Shown: piece by piece, positions 1 to 5,094 of the stretch
Layout: each line of letters opens with the position of its first letter
Numbering within the stretch: the first letter of the stretch is position 1
NCBI GenBank assembly: GCA_958454405.1
Contig: CAUEBO010000108.1
Coordinates: 1 to 5,151 of the forward strand
DNA: 5,151 bases
Source of the DNA: an uncultured Eggerthellaceae bacterium
GTDB taxonomy: Bacteria; Actinomycetota; Coriobacteriia; Coriobacteriales; Eggerthellaceae
Direction of reading: 5' to 3'
Notes under the pieces: generated by a model
Told to the model about the DNA's origin: nothing
Seen by the model: only the letters and a program-made list of their open reading frames with translations
Databases searched by the model: none
Made by a program: the position numbers and the translations under genes

Positions 1-232
1 GGCCGCCGGCCAGAGCGTTCGTCAGAAGGCCACCATCGTCGAAGGCATCGAAAAGGACGTTGCCAGCAAGATCAACAAGGATATCAAGGCCGAGAAGTTC
101 AAGGTGAAGGTTCAGATCGAGGGTGACAAGCTGCGCGTCAGCTCTCCCTCGCGCGATGCGCTGCAGGAGGTCATCGCCTTCCTCAAGGGGAAGGACTACG
201 GCCAGCCGCTCCAGTTCGTCAACTACCGCTAG
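1..232 (+). CDS. yajQ: YajQ family nucleotide-binding protein, C-terminal part (5' end outside window)
   Basis: The frame with codons starting at base 2 gives 76 residues and ends at TAG 230-232. It begins AGQSVRQKA just after the window edge and ends GQPLQFVNYR. This matches the C-terminal half of YajQ (DUF520), where a conserved AGQSxxxK segment opens the second ferredoxin-like subdomain and the chain ends in a GQPxQFxNxR-like motif. Whole family members are about 160 residues, so roughly half is missing. YajQ proteins are small cytosolic proteins that bind nucleotides or RNA; in Xanthomonas a homologue was described as a cyclic-di-GMP effector. The exact role in this organism is unknown. 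The stop codon overlaps the ribosome binding site of rimO (AGGACGG at 231-237), and only 14 bases separate the genes, so co-transcription is likely. Family assignment is firm; function is not. Confidence 0.88.
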   Translation, partial: AAGQSVRQKATIVEGIEKDVASKINKDIKAEKFKVKVQIEGDKLRVSSPSRDALQEVIAFLKGKDYGQPLQFVNYR

Positions 233-246
233 GACGGTCTCGCCAT

Positions 247-1614
247 ATGGAACGCTCATCTGACGCGGCGCTCGTTGCGCCCTGCGTCGCTTTCGTCACG
301 CTGGGATGCGCGAAGAACGAGGCTGACACGGCGCGCATGCGCGTGCGGTTGGCGGAGGCCGGGTTTCTGATAGAGGACGACCCTGCCGAAGCGGACGCCG
401 TGGTGGTGAACACCTGTTCGTTCATCCAAAGCGCCACCGAGGAGAGCATCGAAGCCGTTTTCGATGCGGCCGGGATGCCCAACGTCGCGGCGGGCGCGCC
501 GCTCATCGTGGCCGGCTGCATGCCCGCCCGCTACGGCGAGGATCTTGCGGACGAGCTTGTGGAAGCGCGTGCGTTCGTGCCATGCAGCCGCGAGGACGAT
601 ATCGCCGCTATCGTAGCCGACGCGCTTGGCGTCGACGCCCCGGGCGGGGGAGCCGCCGCCTCCGTGACCCTGAGCGCAAGCGGCGGAGCCGCCGAAGTCG
701 AAGGATCCCGTGCGGCGCTTGCCGCCCTCCCGGCCGCGCCGTTCGCCTACGTGAAGATTTCCGACGGTTGCGACCGGTTCTGCACGTACTGCACCATCCC
801 GTACATCCGCGGGCGCTATCGCAGCTTCCCGCTCGACGACGTGCGCTCAGACGTCGCCGCCCAGGTGGCTGCCGGCGCCCGCGAGATCGTGCTCATCGCC
901 CAGGACACGGGGCGCTGGGGCGCCGACTTCGACGAGCCGTCGTCTTTGGCGGCGCTCGTGGCCGCGTTGGCCGAGGAGTTCCCGCAAACCTGGTTCCGCA
1001 TCATGTACATCCAGCCCGAAGGCCTTTCCGACGAGCTGCTGGATGCCGTGGCCGCGCACGACAACGTATGCGACTACTTCGACATCCCGCTGCAGCACGT
1101 GGACGCGGGCATCCTGCGCGCCATGAACCGCACCGGCTCGCGCGAGGAGTTCCTGGCGCTCGTCGACCGCGTGCTCGCGCGCGTGCCGGGCGCCACGCTG
1201 CGCACGACGCTCATCGCGGGCTTCCCGGGCGAGACCGAGGAGCAGTTCGAGGACCTGTGCTCCTTCGTCGAGGAAGGGCTTTTCGACTACATCGGCGTTT
1301 TCGCGTACTCGCGCGAGGAGGGCACGCGCGCGTTCGACCTGCCCGGCCAGCTGGACGAGGACGAGAAGAACGACCGTGCCCAGCGCCTGCGCGACCTGGC
1401 CGACGCCGTGTGCTGCCCGCGCATCGCCGCGCGCGTCGGACGCGAGATGGACGTGCTGGTGGAGGGCGTCGAAGAGGACGGCCAGCTGTTCGGGCGCGCC
1501 ATGTGCCAGGCGCCCGAGGTCGACGGCGTGGTGTACCTCGCCGAGGGGAAGATAGGCGACGTCTGCAGGGTGACCATCACCGACGCCTTGCTCTACGAAA
1601 TGGAAGGGGAGTGA
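247..1614 (+). CDS. rimO: Ribosomal protein S12 methylthiotransferase RimO (radical SAM)
   Basis: RimO adds a methylthio group to the conserved aspartate of ribosomal protein S12 using two [4Fe-4S] clusters and S-adenosylmethionine. The 455-residue length fits the family (E. coli about 440). Domains in order: the N-terminal UPF0004 domain starts with VTLGCAKN and supplies C21, C57 and C91 for the auxiliary cluster. The radical SAM core carries C175-x3-C179-x2-C182 in DGCDRFCTYCTIPYIRGRYRS-like context. Then come LIAQDTGRWG (about 216-225), CDYFDIPLQH (275-284), FPGET (326-330) and AYSREEGT (353-360). The C-terminal TRAM domain (about 401-451) contains APEVDGVVY. The LIAQDT and SREEGT motifs and the DIPLQH form favour RimO over the tRNA-modifying relative MiaB. 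ATG 247 is chosen because AGGA at 231-234 lies at suitable distance and VTLGC follows closely. An Ala/Gly-rich stretch at about 131-165 makes the linker before the radical SAM core somewhat long. The next gene starts just after the stop. Confidence 0.95.
   Translation: MERSSDAALVAPCVAFVTLGCAKNEADTARMRVRLAEAGFLIEDDPAEADAVVVNTCSFIQSATEESIEAVFDAAGMPNVAAGAPLIVAGCMPARYGEDLADELVEARAFVPCSREDDIAAIVADALGVDAPGGGAAASVTLSASGGAAEVEGSRAALAALPAAPFAYVKISDGCDRFCTYCTIPYIRGRYRSFPLDDVRSDVAAQVAAGAREIVLIAQDTGRWGADFDEPSSLAALVAALAEEFPQTWFRIMYIQPEGLSDELLDAVAAHDNVCDYFDIPLQHVDAGILRAMNRTGSREEFLALVDRVLARVPGATLRTTLIAGFPGETEEQFEDLCSFVEEGLFDYIGVFAYSREEGTRAFDLPGQLDEDEKNDRAQRLRDLADAVCCPRIAARVGREMDVLVEGVEEDGQLFGRAMCQAPEVDGVVYLAEGKIGDVCRVTITDALLYEMEGE
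1608..1611 (+). promoter_or_regulatory. Ribosome binding site deciding the pgsA start
   Basis: GGAG sits 8 bases before GTG 1620. The competing in-frame GTG at 1611 overlaps the rimO stop (GTGA) but has the purine run directly against it, with almost no spacing. The spacing therefore favours GTG 1620. An N-terminus three residues longer (start 1611) cannot be ruled out by sequence alone, because four-base overlaps are common in coupled operons. Confidence 0.55.
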
Positions 1615-1619
1615 GCGCC

Positions 1620-2858
1620 GTGGCACCGAGCGGCACCGCGCACGAGAAGCTCTGGACCCCGGCGAACATCGTCACGCTGCTGCGCATCTGCCTTGTGCCC
1701 GTGTTCGTGGTGGCCATCATCAGCCCGTGGCCGGCCTACTTCCCGTTCTGGGACGACGCCGAGGCTTCGAAGCCCTGGATAGCCGCGGGCATCTTCATCC
1801 TGCTGGCCGCAACGGACGGCCTCGACGGCTATCTGGCGCGCAGCCGCGGGGAGGTGACGAACTTCGGGAAGTTCATCGATCCTCTGGCCGACAAGATCCT
1901 CGTGGCGGCGGCCCTGCTCGCGCTTATCGAGCTGGGCGTGCTCCCCTCGTGGGTGGCCCTCGTCATCCTCACGCGCGAGTTCATCGTCTCGGGCATCCGC
2001 ATGGTGGCGGCCAGCCAGGGTGTCGTGATGGCAGCCAGCTGGTACGGCAAGGCGAAAACCGTCACGCAGATCATTGCCATCGTGCTGTTCATCGTCAAGG
2101 ACAGCGTGGTCGTAGCCGATCCTGCGGGCGTGCTGCACAACCCGCTGTACCTCGTTTCGTGGGCCGTCATGCTGGTCGCGCTCGCGCTCACCATCGTCTC
2201 GATGCTCGACTACTTCGTGAAGGCGAAGGAGCTCCTCGGCTTCGCGCCGTCGGGAAAGCGCGCGAAGCGCCATGCTGCCGGCCTTGACGATCAGGCTGAA
2301 GGCGCAGGCGGGCAAGCCGAAGTCTCCCGTGCGCTTTCAGCAGAGGAGGAGGCCGCCATCGCACCGGAGGCCCTCGGCGCCCTGGCGGCGTCGGTGCTCG
2401 ACGCGGCGCGCGAGGCGGACAGGACCGTCGGCACGGCCGAGAGCCTGACGGGCGGCCTCATAGCCGCCACGCTCACCGACGTGCCCGGAAGCTCCGAGTC
2501 GGTGCGCGGAGGCGTGGTGAGCTACGCCGAAGGCGTGAAGCGCGAGGTGCTGGGCGTCGGCCGCGAAACGCTCGCGCTCTGCGGAGTCGTGAGCGAGGAG
2601 ACGGCATGCGCCATGGCCGAGGGGGCGCGCAGGCGGCTGGACTGCGACGTCGCGGTGGCGGTGACTGGCATCGCCGGACCCGGCGGGGCCGAGCCCGGCA
2701 AACCGGTCGGCACCGTGTGGATCGGACGCGCGGACGCAGCGCTCACCTGCGCCCGCTGCTGCCATTTCCCCGGCACCCGCGAGCAGGTGCGCCTGCTCAC
2801 CGTGCGCGCTGCGCTCGAATTCTTGCTGGAAGCCCTGGAGGCGGGCGAGGCACGCTAG
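1620..2858 (+). CDS. pgsA-cinA: Fused CDP-diacylglycerol--glycerol-3-phosphate 3-phosphatidyltransferase (PgsA) and CinA/PncC-type NMN deamidase
   Basis: One open frame of 412 residues carries two enzymes. Residues about 12-205 are PgsA, which makes phosphatidylglycerolphosphate from CDP-diacylglycerol and glycerol-3-phosphate in the membrane. It has six hydrophobic segments (about 15-35, 53-65, 93-108, 110-128, 148-165, 176-197). The CDP-alcohol phosphotransferase signature is complete: D66-x2-D69-G70-x2-A73-R74-x8-G83-x3-D87-x3-D91. Residues about 206-248 form a charged, Ala/Gly-rich linker. Residues about 249-412 are a CinA C-terminal domain: TAESLTGG with the presumed catalytic S275, K307 in EGVKREVLGV, CGVVSEETA, TGIAGPGG (349-356) and KPVGTVW (361-367). 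Such domains hydrolyse nicotinamide mononucleotide to nicotinate mononucleotide and ammonia. The MoaB-like N-terminal domain of long CinA proteins is absent. Bacteria usually encode pgsA and cinA as adjacent separate genes, so the fusion is odd; six helices would leave the CinA part in the cytosol. Each half is firmly identified. Production as one polypeptide is inferred from the absence of any stop or frameshift. Confidence 0.88.
   Translation: MAPSGTAHEKLWTPANIVTLLRICLVPVFVVAIISPWPAYFPFWDDAEASKPWIAAGIFILLAATDGLDGYLARSRGEVTNFGKFIDPLADKILVAAALLALIELGVLPSWVALVILTREFIVSGIRMVAASQGVVMAASWYGKAKTVTQIIAIVLFIVKDSVVVADPAGVLHNPLYLVSWAVMLVALALTIVSMLDYFVKAKELLGFAPSGKRAKRHAAGLDDQAEGAGGQAEVSRALSAEEEAAIAPEALGALAASVLDAAREADRTVGTAESLTGGLIAATLTDVPGSSESVRGGVVSYAEGVKREVLGVGRETLALCGVVSEETACAMAEGARRRLDCDVAVAVTGIAGPGGAEPGKPVGTVWIGRADAALTCARCCHFPGTREQVRLLTVRAALEFLLEALEAGEAR
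2342..2352 (+). promoter_or_regulatory. Internal Shine-Dalgarno-like run before the CinA domain
   Basis: AGAGGAGGAGG lies within the pgsA-cinA frame, where it encodes glutamates of the linker. It contains a full AGGAGG core and lies at start-codon distance from ATC 2358. It looks like the ribosome binding site a separate cinA gene would have. Glutamate codons GAG GAG GAG produce the same bases by chance, so activity is uncertain. Confidence 0.35.
2358..2858 (+). other. cinA: CinA/PncC domain portion of the fused gene, with a possible vestigial start at 2358
   Basis: This marks the second-enzyme part of the fused frame, for readers expecting a separate cinA. From codon 2358 it would be 166 residues, close to stand-alone PncC proteins (about 165). 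There is no ATG, GTG or TTG at a sensible position upstream of the first conserved helix. The first in-frame GTG (2394) would cut into that helix. The codon at 2358 is ATC, one base away from ATG, and it sits 5 bases after a very purine-rich AGGAGG run. Either the domain is only made as part of the fusion, or some separate product starts at the rare codon ATC. The first reading is the simpler one. Confidence 0.6.
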
Positions 2859-2915
2859 CGCAGGGCCGGCTGGAACCGCGTTCGATCCCTGCTGGATGCC
2901 GGTTGGATCGGGACA

Positions 2916-2936
2916 GGCGCGCGCTGGACGCGCGCC
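2916..2936 (+). terminator. GC-rich hairpin after pgsA-cinA, possible T-less terminator
   Basis: GGCGCGCG (2916-2923) pairs perfectly with CGCGCGCC (2929-2936) around the loop CTGGA. It lies 57 bases after the stop codon and 58 bases before the recA -35 box. No T-run follows, so it is not a classical intrinsic terminator. High-GC Gram-positives are often proposed to use such T-less stems. A second, weaker pairing, CGATCC (2883-2888) with GGATCG (2905-2910), lies just upstream. The gap 2859-2980 holds no other feature I can support. Confidence 0.35.
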
Positions 2937-2980
2937 ATCGAGGCGCTGGGCGGCGGCGTTACACTGAAGCTGCAAGCTCG

Positions 2981-2990
2981 TTTCGCGAAA
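2981..2990. repeat. Perfect 10-base palindrome TTTCGCGAAA just upstream of the recA -35 box
   Basis: The palindrome ends 4 bases before the -35 hexamer TTGACT. With flanking bases it reads CGTTT-5-AAACG. Its position would suit a second regulator or an upstream contact, but no known regulator consensus is recognised and a short palindrome can occur by chance. Confidence 0.3.
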
Positions 2991-2994
2991 ACGC

Positions 2995-3022
2995 TTGACT
3001 GTCAAACATATGTTCGTATAAT
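2995..3022 (+). promoter_or_regulatory. recA promoter (sigma70/SigA type)
   Basis: The -35 hexamer TTGACT (2995-3000; 5 of 6 consensus bases) and a perfect -10 TATAAT (3017-3022) are separated by 16 bases. Transcription should start near 3029, giving a leader of about 53 bases before the recA ATG. The AT-rich promoter stands out from the GC-rich surroundings. The LexA box fills nearly all of the spacer, so LexA binding would block RNA polymerase directly. Confidence 0.88.
3003..3016. promoter_or_regulatory. LexA operator (SOS box) in the recA promoter
   Basis: CAAACATATGTTCG differs at one position from the ideal Gram-positive SOS palindrome CGAACATATGTTCG (DinR/LexA consensus CGAACRNRYGTTYC). 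It occupies the 16-base spacer and directly abuts the -10 box. This predicts LexA repression of recA and probably recX, relieved after DNA damage. It also predicts a LexA gene elsewhere in the genome, which is not visible here. Confidence 0.88.
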
Positions 3023-3071
3023 ATTGGGCAACGGAAGCGGGCCGTGGTGCGCATGCGCGCGGCGGGAAGAG

Positions 3072-3078
3072 AAGGAAG
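3072..3078 (+). promoter_or_regulatory. recA ribosome binding site
   Basis: AAGGAAG lies 3-5 bases upstream of ATG 3082 and supports that start. The chosen start also gives the expected RecA N-terminal length before the conserved GKGSIMK segment. Confidence 0.7.
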
Positions 3079-3081
3079 CGC

Positions 3082-4140
3082 ATGAACGACGAGAAATCGA
3101 AGATGCTCAAGCTCACGACCGACCAGATCGAAACGAAGTTCGGCAAGGGCTCCATCATGAAGTTCGGCGAAGGCGGACAGGACCTCAACATCGGCGTCAT
3201 CCCCACCGGCGCCCTGCCGCTCGACGCGGCGCTGGGCATCGGCGGCGTGCCGCGCGGGCGCATCGTCGAGATATACGGCCCCGAGTCGAGCGGCAAGACG
3301 ACGCTGGCGCTCCAGATCATCGCCGAGGCGCAGGCCATGGGCGGCATCGTGGCGTTCATCGACGCCGAGCACGCGCTCGACCCCGTGTACGCCGCGCGGC
3401 TCGGCGTGGACATCGACGAAGTGCTCATCTCCCAGCCCGACACCGGCGAGCAGGCGCTCGAGATATGCGACATGCTCGTGCGCAGCGGCGCCATAGACGC
3501 GGTGGTCATCGACTCGGTGGCCGCGCTTGTGCCGCGCGCGGAGATCGAGGGCGAGATAGGCGACACGACGGTGGGCCTGCAGGCGCGCCTCATGTCCCAG
3601 GCGCTGCGCAAGCTGGCGGGATCGCTGTCGAAATCGAACACCACCTGCATCTTCATCAACCAGCTGCGCGAGAAGATCGGCGTGATGTTCGGCAATCCGG
3701 AAACGACGACGGGCGGGCGGGCGCTCAAGTTCTTCTCAAGCGTGCGCATCGACATACGCCGCATCGACTCCATCAAGAACAACGGCGAGATCGTGGGCAA
3801 CCGCGTGCGCGCCAAAGTCGTGAAGAACAAGGTCGCGCCGCCGTTCCGTCAGGCCGAATTCGACCTCATGTACGGCGAGGGCATCTCGCGCGAGGGGTGC
3901 ATCGTCGACATGGCCGTGGAAGCCGGCGTCGCGAAGAAGAGCGGGGCCTGGTACACCTACGGCGAAGAGCGCCTCGGCCAGGGGCGCGAGGCGGCGAAGC
4001 AGACGCTGCGCGAGAATCCCGACCTGCGCGAGGAGCTGGAGACGAAGGTGCGCGAGGCCTTCGAGATCCCCATCATCACGCGCACCGCCGACGAAGCCGA
4101 CGCCATGACGCCCGTGGCCAAGCCGGCGAAGAAGAAGTGA
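3082..4140 (+). CDS. recA: Recombinase RecA
   Basis: RecA forms ATP-dependent filaments on single-stranded DNA, performs strand exchange in recombinational repair, and stimulates LexA self-cleavage. The 352-residue length is typical. Visible motifs: FGKGSIMK (20-27) in the N-terminal part; Walker A GPESSGKT (66-73); the catalytic glutamate E96 in DAEHALD; Walker B VVID (141-144); loop L1 around EGEIGDTT (156-163); FINQLRE (191-197) with the ATP-sensing Q194; and loop L2 with GVMFGNPETTTGG (200-212). The C-terminal domain contains REGCIVDMAVEAGV (270-283) and SGAWYTY. The extreme C-terminus is unusual in ending AKPAKKK: it is short and basic after a small acidic patch (DEAD, 337-340), unlike the acidic, autoinhibitory tail of E. 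coli RecA. The gene has its own SOS-controlled promoter, and recX follows after 4 bases. Confidence 0.98.
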   Translation: MNDEKSKMLKLTTDQIETKFGKGSIMKFGEGGQDLNIGVIPTGALPLDAALGIGGVPRGRIVEIYGPESSGKTTLALQIIAEAQAMGGIVAFIDAEHALDPVYAARLGVDIDEVLISQPDTGEQALEICDMLVRSGAIDAVVIDSVAALVPRAEIEGEIGDTTVGLQARLMSQALRKLAGSLSKSNTTCIFINQLREKIGVMFGNPETTTGGRALKFFSSVRIDIRRIDSIKNNGEIVGNRVRAKVVKNKVAPPFRQAEFDLMYGEGISREGCIVDMAVEAGVAKKSGAWYTYGEERLGQGREAAKQTLRENPDLREELETKVREAFEIPIITRTADEADAMTPVAKPAKKK

Positions 4141-4144
4141 CGGC

Positions 4145-4867
4145 ATGCCCGACGCGGCTGACGAGGTGCGCGCCCGCTTGCGGGCGCAGATAGCGGCCAT
4201 CGAGTCCGGCGCGGCGGGCGATCGCGGCACGCGCCCGGGGCCCGGAAGCGCCCTCCCGCGGGAGGGCGCTGGGCGGCAGGATGCCGCGCGCCAGGCATCC
4301 GCGCCGCCCGGCTCAGGATGCCGCACGGGCTTGAACACCGCTCGGCGCGAAACGGCGCAGGCGGAAGCGCGCCACGAGGCGGAGCTTCCCGACGACGAGG
4401 CGGGCCGGGCCTTCCGCAAGGTGGAACGGCTCGCCTGCGGGCGGGAGCAGGCGAGCGAGGCCTTGCGCCGCCGCCTTGCGCGCGAGGGCTTCTCTGACGA
4501 GGCGGTCGGAGCGGCGATCGAGCGCGCGGTCTCCTGCGGCCTCGTGGACGACCGCCGTTACGCGGACGTGCTCGTCCGGAGCCGCCTTTCCCAGGGCCGG
4601 GGCAGGAGCGGCATCGCAGCCGAGCTCGCCGGCCTCGGCATCGACCCCGGCGAGGTGGAGTCTTTCGCCGAAGCCGGGACGGACGAAGGCGGGGAGATCG
4701 AGCGGGCCCTCGCCGTGCTCGACCGCAAGCCGCCTCGCGCGAGGAACCGCCGCGACGCCGCCTTCCGCCGCCTCGTCCAAAAGGGCTTCGGGTCCGGGAT
4801 CGCCTCGAGCGCCGCGCGGCTGTGGTGCGAACGAAACCTCGACGGGGCCGACGGAGCGGAAGGGTAG
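4145..4867 (+). CDS. recX: Regulatory protein RecX, with an N-terminal extension
   Basis: RecX binds RecA filaments and limits their growth and ATPase activity. The conserved three-helix repeats occupy about residues 87-235 of 240. They start at GRAFRKVERLACGREQASE (87-105) and include the hallmark GLVDDRRYADVLVRSRL (132-148), GRGRSGIAAELAGLGID (151-167) and a final repeat with FRRLVQKGFGSG (207-218). Before this lie about 85 residues: a predicted helix (DEVRARLRAQIAAIES) and then a Gly/Ala/Pro/Arg-rich segment without family resemblance. ATG 4145 starts 4 bases after the recA stop with only a weak GAAGAAG upstream, so coupling to recA translation is likely. An in-frame TTG at 4331 or GTG at 4421 would give a shorter protein, with GTG 4421 cutting into the first repeat. 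The N-terminal codons keep a strong third-position G/C bias, which supports translation from 4145. Two strong stem-loops lie in this 5' coding part. Confidence 0.88.
   Translation: MPDAADEVRARLRAQIAAIESGAAGDRGTRPGPGSALPREGAGRQDAARQASAPPGSGCRTGLNTARRETAQAEARHEAELPDDEAGRAFRKVERLACGREQASEALRRRLAREGFSDEAVGAAIERAVSCGLVDDRRYADVLVRSRLSQGRGRSGIAAELAGLGIDPGEVESFAEAGTDEGGEIERALAVLDRKPPRARNRRDAAFRRLVQKGFGSGIASSAARLWCERNLDGADGAEG
4247..4270. repeat. Perfect 24-base palindrome inside recX
   Basis: AGCGCCCTCCCG (4247-4258) is followed immediately by its exact reverse complement (4259-4270), all G or C except for A/T at the ends and at one inner pair. It encodes residues 35-42 of the RecX extension. In RNA it would form a very stable stem (a few central bases would make the loop) 107 bases after the recA stop. 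No T-run follows. It may slow or partly end transcription or translation between recA and recX. Confidence 0.7.
4271..4309. repeat. Two-part stem-loop directly after the palindrome
   Basis: GGGCGGC (4271-4277) pairs with GCCGCCC (4303-4309), and GGATGCC (4279-4285) with GGCATCC (4294-4300). Only a single A (4278) on one side and GC (4301-4302) on the other are unpaired, and the loop has 8 bases. All fourteen pairs are Watson-Crick. It abuts the 24-base palindrome, so two strong hairpins stand side by side within recX codons 35-55. Confidence 0.65.
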
Positions 4868-4896
4868 CTGTTTTCAGGTTATTTCTTGTCGGGGCT

Positions 4897-4924
4897 TTTA
4901 CAAATCAACCACAAGCCTTATCAT
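4897..4924 (+). promoter_or_regulatory. Predicted promoter downstream of recX
   Basis: TTTACA (4897-4902) and TATCAT (4919-4924) each match five of six consensus bases of the -35 and -10 boxes, with a 16-base spacer, the same spacing as in the recA promoter. It lies in an AT-rich gap starting 30 bases after the recX stop. Transcription would begin near 4931. No LexA-like box is seen. Confidence 0.55.
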
Positions 4925-4930
4925 GTACTA

Positions 4931-5037
4931 CAGCTTGAGTGATGCGTGCCCCGAGAGGGTACTTCTTTATAGAAAAGTTCATAGACGTTGCCCGTATCGC
5001 GCGCGTTCGCTCATGCCCGGTCGTACCGGGATTTTTT
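4931..5037 (+). ncRNA. Candidate structured leader RNA or small RNA upstream of rny
   Basis: From the predicted start near 4931 to the end of the T-run is about 107 bases. A closing helix is possible between TGAGTGA (4936-4942) and TTCGCTCA (5006-5013; 7 pairs, one G-U). Inside it, GTGCCC (4946-4951) pairs with GGGTAC (4957-4962; one G-U) around loop CGAGA. Next, TTCT (4963-4966) pairs with AGAA (4971-4974). An alternative inner helix pairs GATGCG (4941-4946) with CGTATC (4993-4998). The terminator hairpin follows the closing helix after two bases. The strand GGGTA (4957-4961) could also pair with TGCCC (5014-5018), which includes part of the terminator arm, so a switch between forms is conceivable. 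I do not recognise a known riboswitch or sRNA family. All pairings are hand-found and unscored. Confidence 0.4.
5016..5037 (+). terminator. Intrinsic (rho-independent) terminator before rny
   Basis: CCCGGT (5016-5021) pairs with ACCGGG (5025-5030) around the loop CGT and is followed by A and six Ts (5032-5037). It would end transcripts from recA-recX or from the promoter at 4897-4924. It lies only 57 bases before the next start codon, so it either separates two units or works as an attenuator in the leader of rny. Confidence 0.75.
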
Positions 5038-5094
5038 ATGCCCTTACCTTATGAAACGAACGACTATTGGAATGCGATACGAAAGGGGGAGCGT

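Noticed and set aside
582..1619. The pgsA frame stays open far upstream, through rimO, giving a much longer possible protein.
   Set aside because: The upstream part is extremely Arg/Pro-rich, as expected for the shadow frame of a GC-rich gene, and lies fully inside rimO. The PgsA-like sequence begins only after GTG 1611/1620.
2880..2889. GTTCGATCCC resembles the T-loop of a tRNA.
   Set aside because: The flanking bases cannot form the T stem, and no acceptor, D or anticodon arm can be fitted around it.
2337..3830. A 497-codon open frame on the minus strand across cinA, the recA promoter and recA.
   Set aside because: It opposes recA and the CinA domain, both firmly identified, runs through the recA promoter, and shows Ser/Thr/Met-rich or Arg/His-rich composition typical of antisense shadow frames in GC-rich DNA.
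4891..5037. Known riboswitch classes (fluoride, TPP, preQ1, c-di-GMP, guanidine) in the leader before rny.
   Set aside because: I looked for their short conserved core motifs and could not fit any of them. A covariance-model scan would be needed to exclude them properly.
4923..5054. A 43-codon frame from ATG 4923 through the terminator.
   Set aside because: No ribosome binding site, its ATG overlaps the predicted -10 box, and it runs through the terminator hairpin and T-run. The residue pattern shows nothing recognisable.
4939..5094. Upstream extension of the rny frame to GTG 4939, ATG 4942 or ATG 5038.
   Set aside because: None has a ribosome binding site, the extension would cross the terminator, and it would place a polar tail before the N-terminal membrane helix. 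ATG 5095 has a strong AAAGGGGGAG in front.
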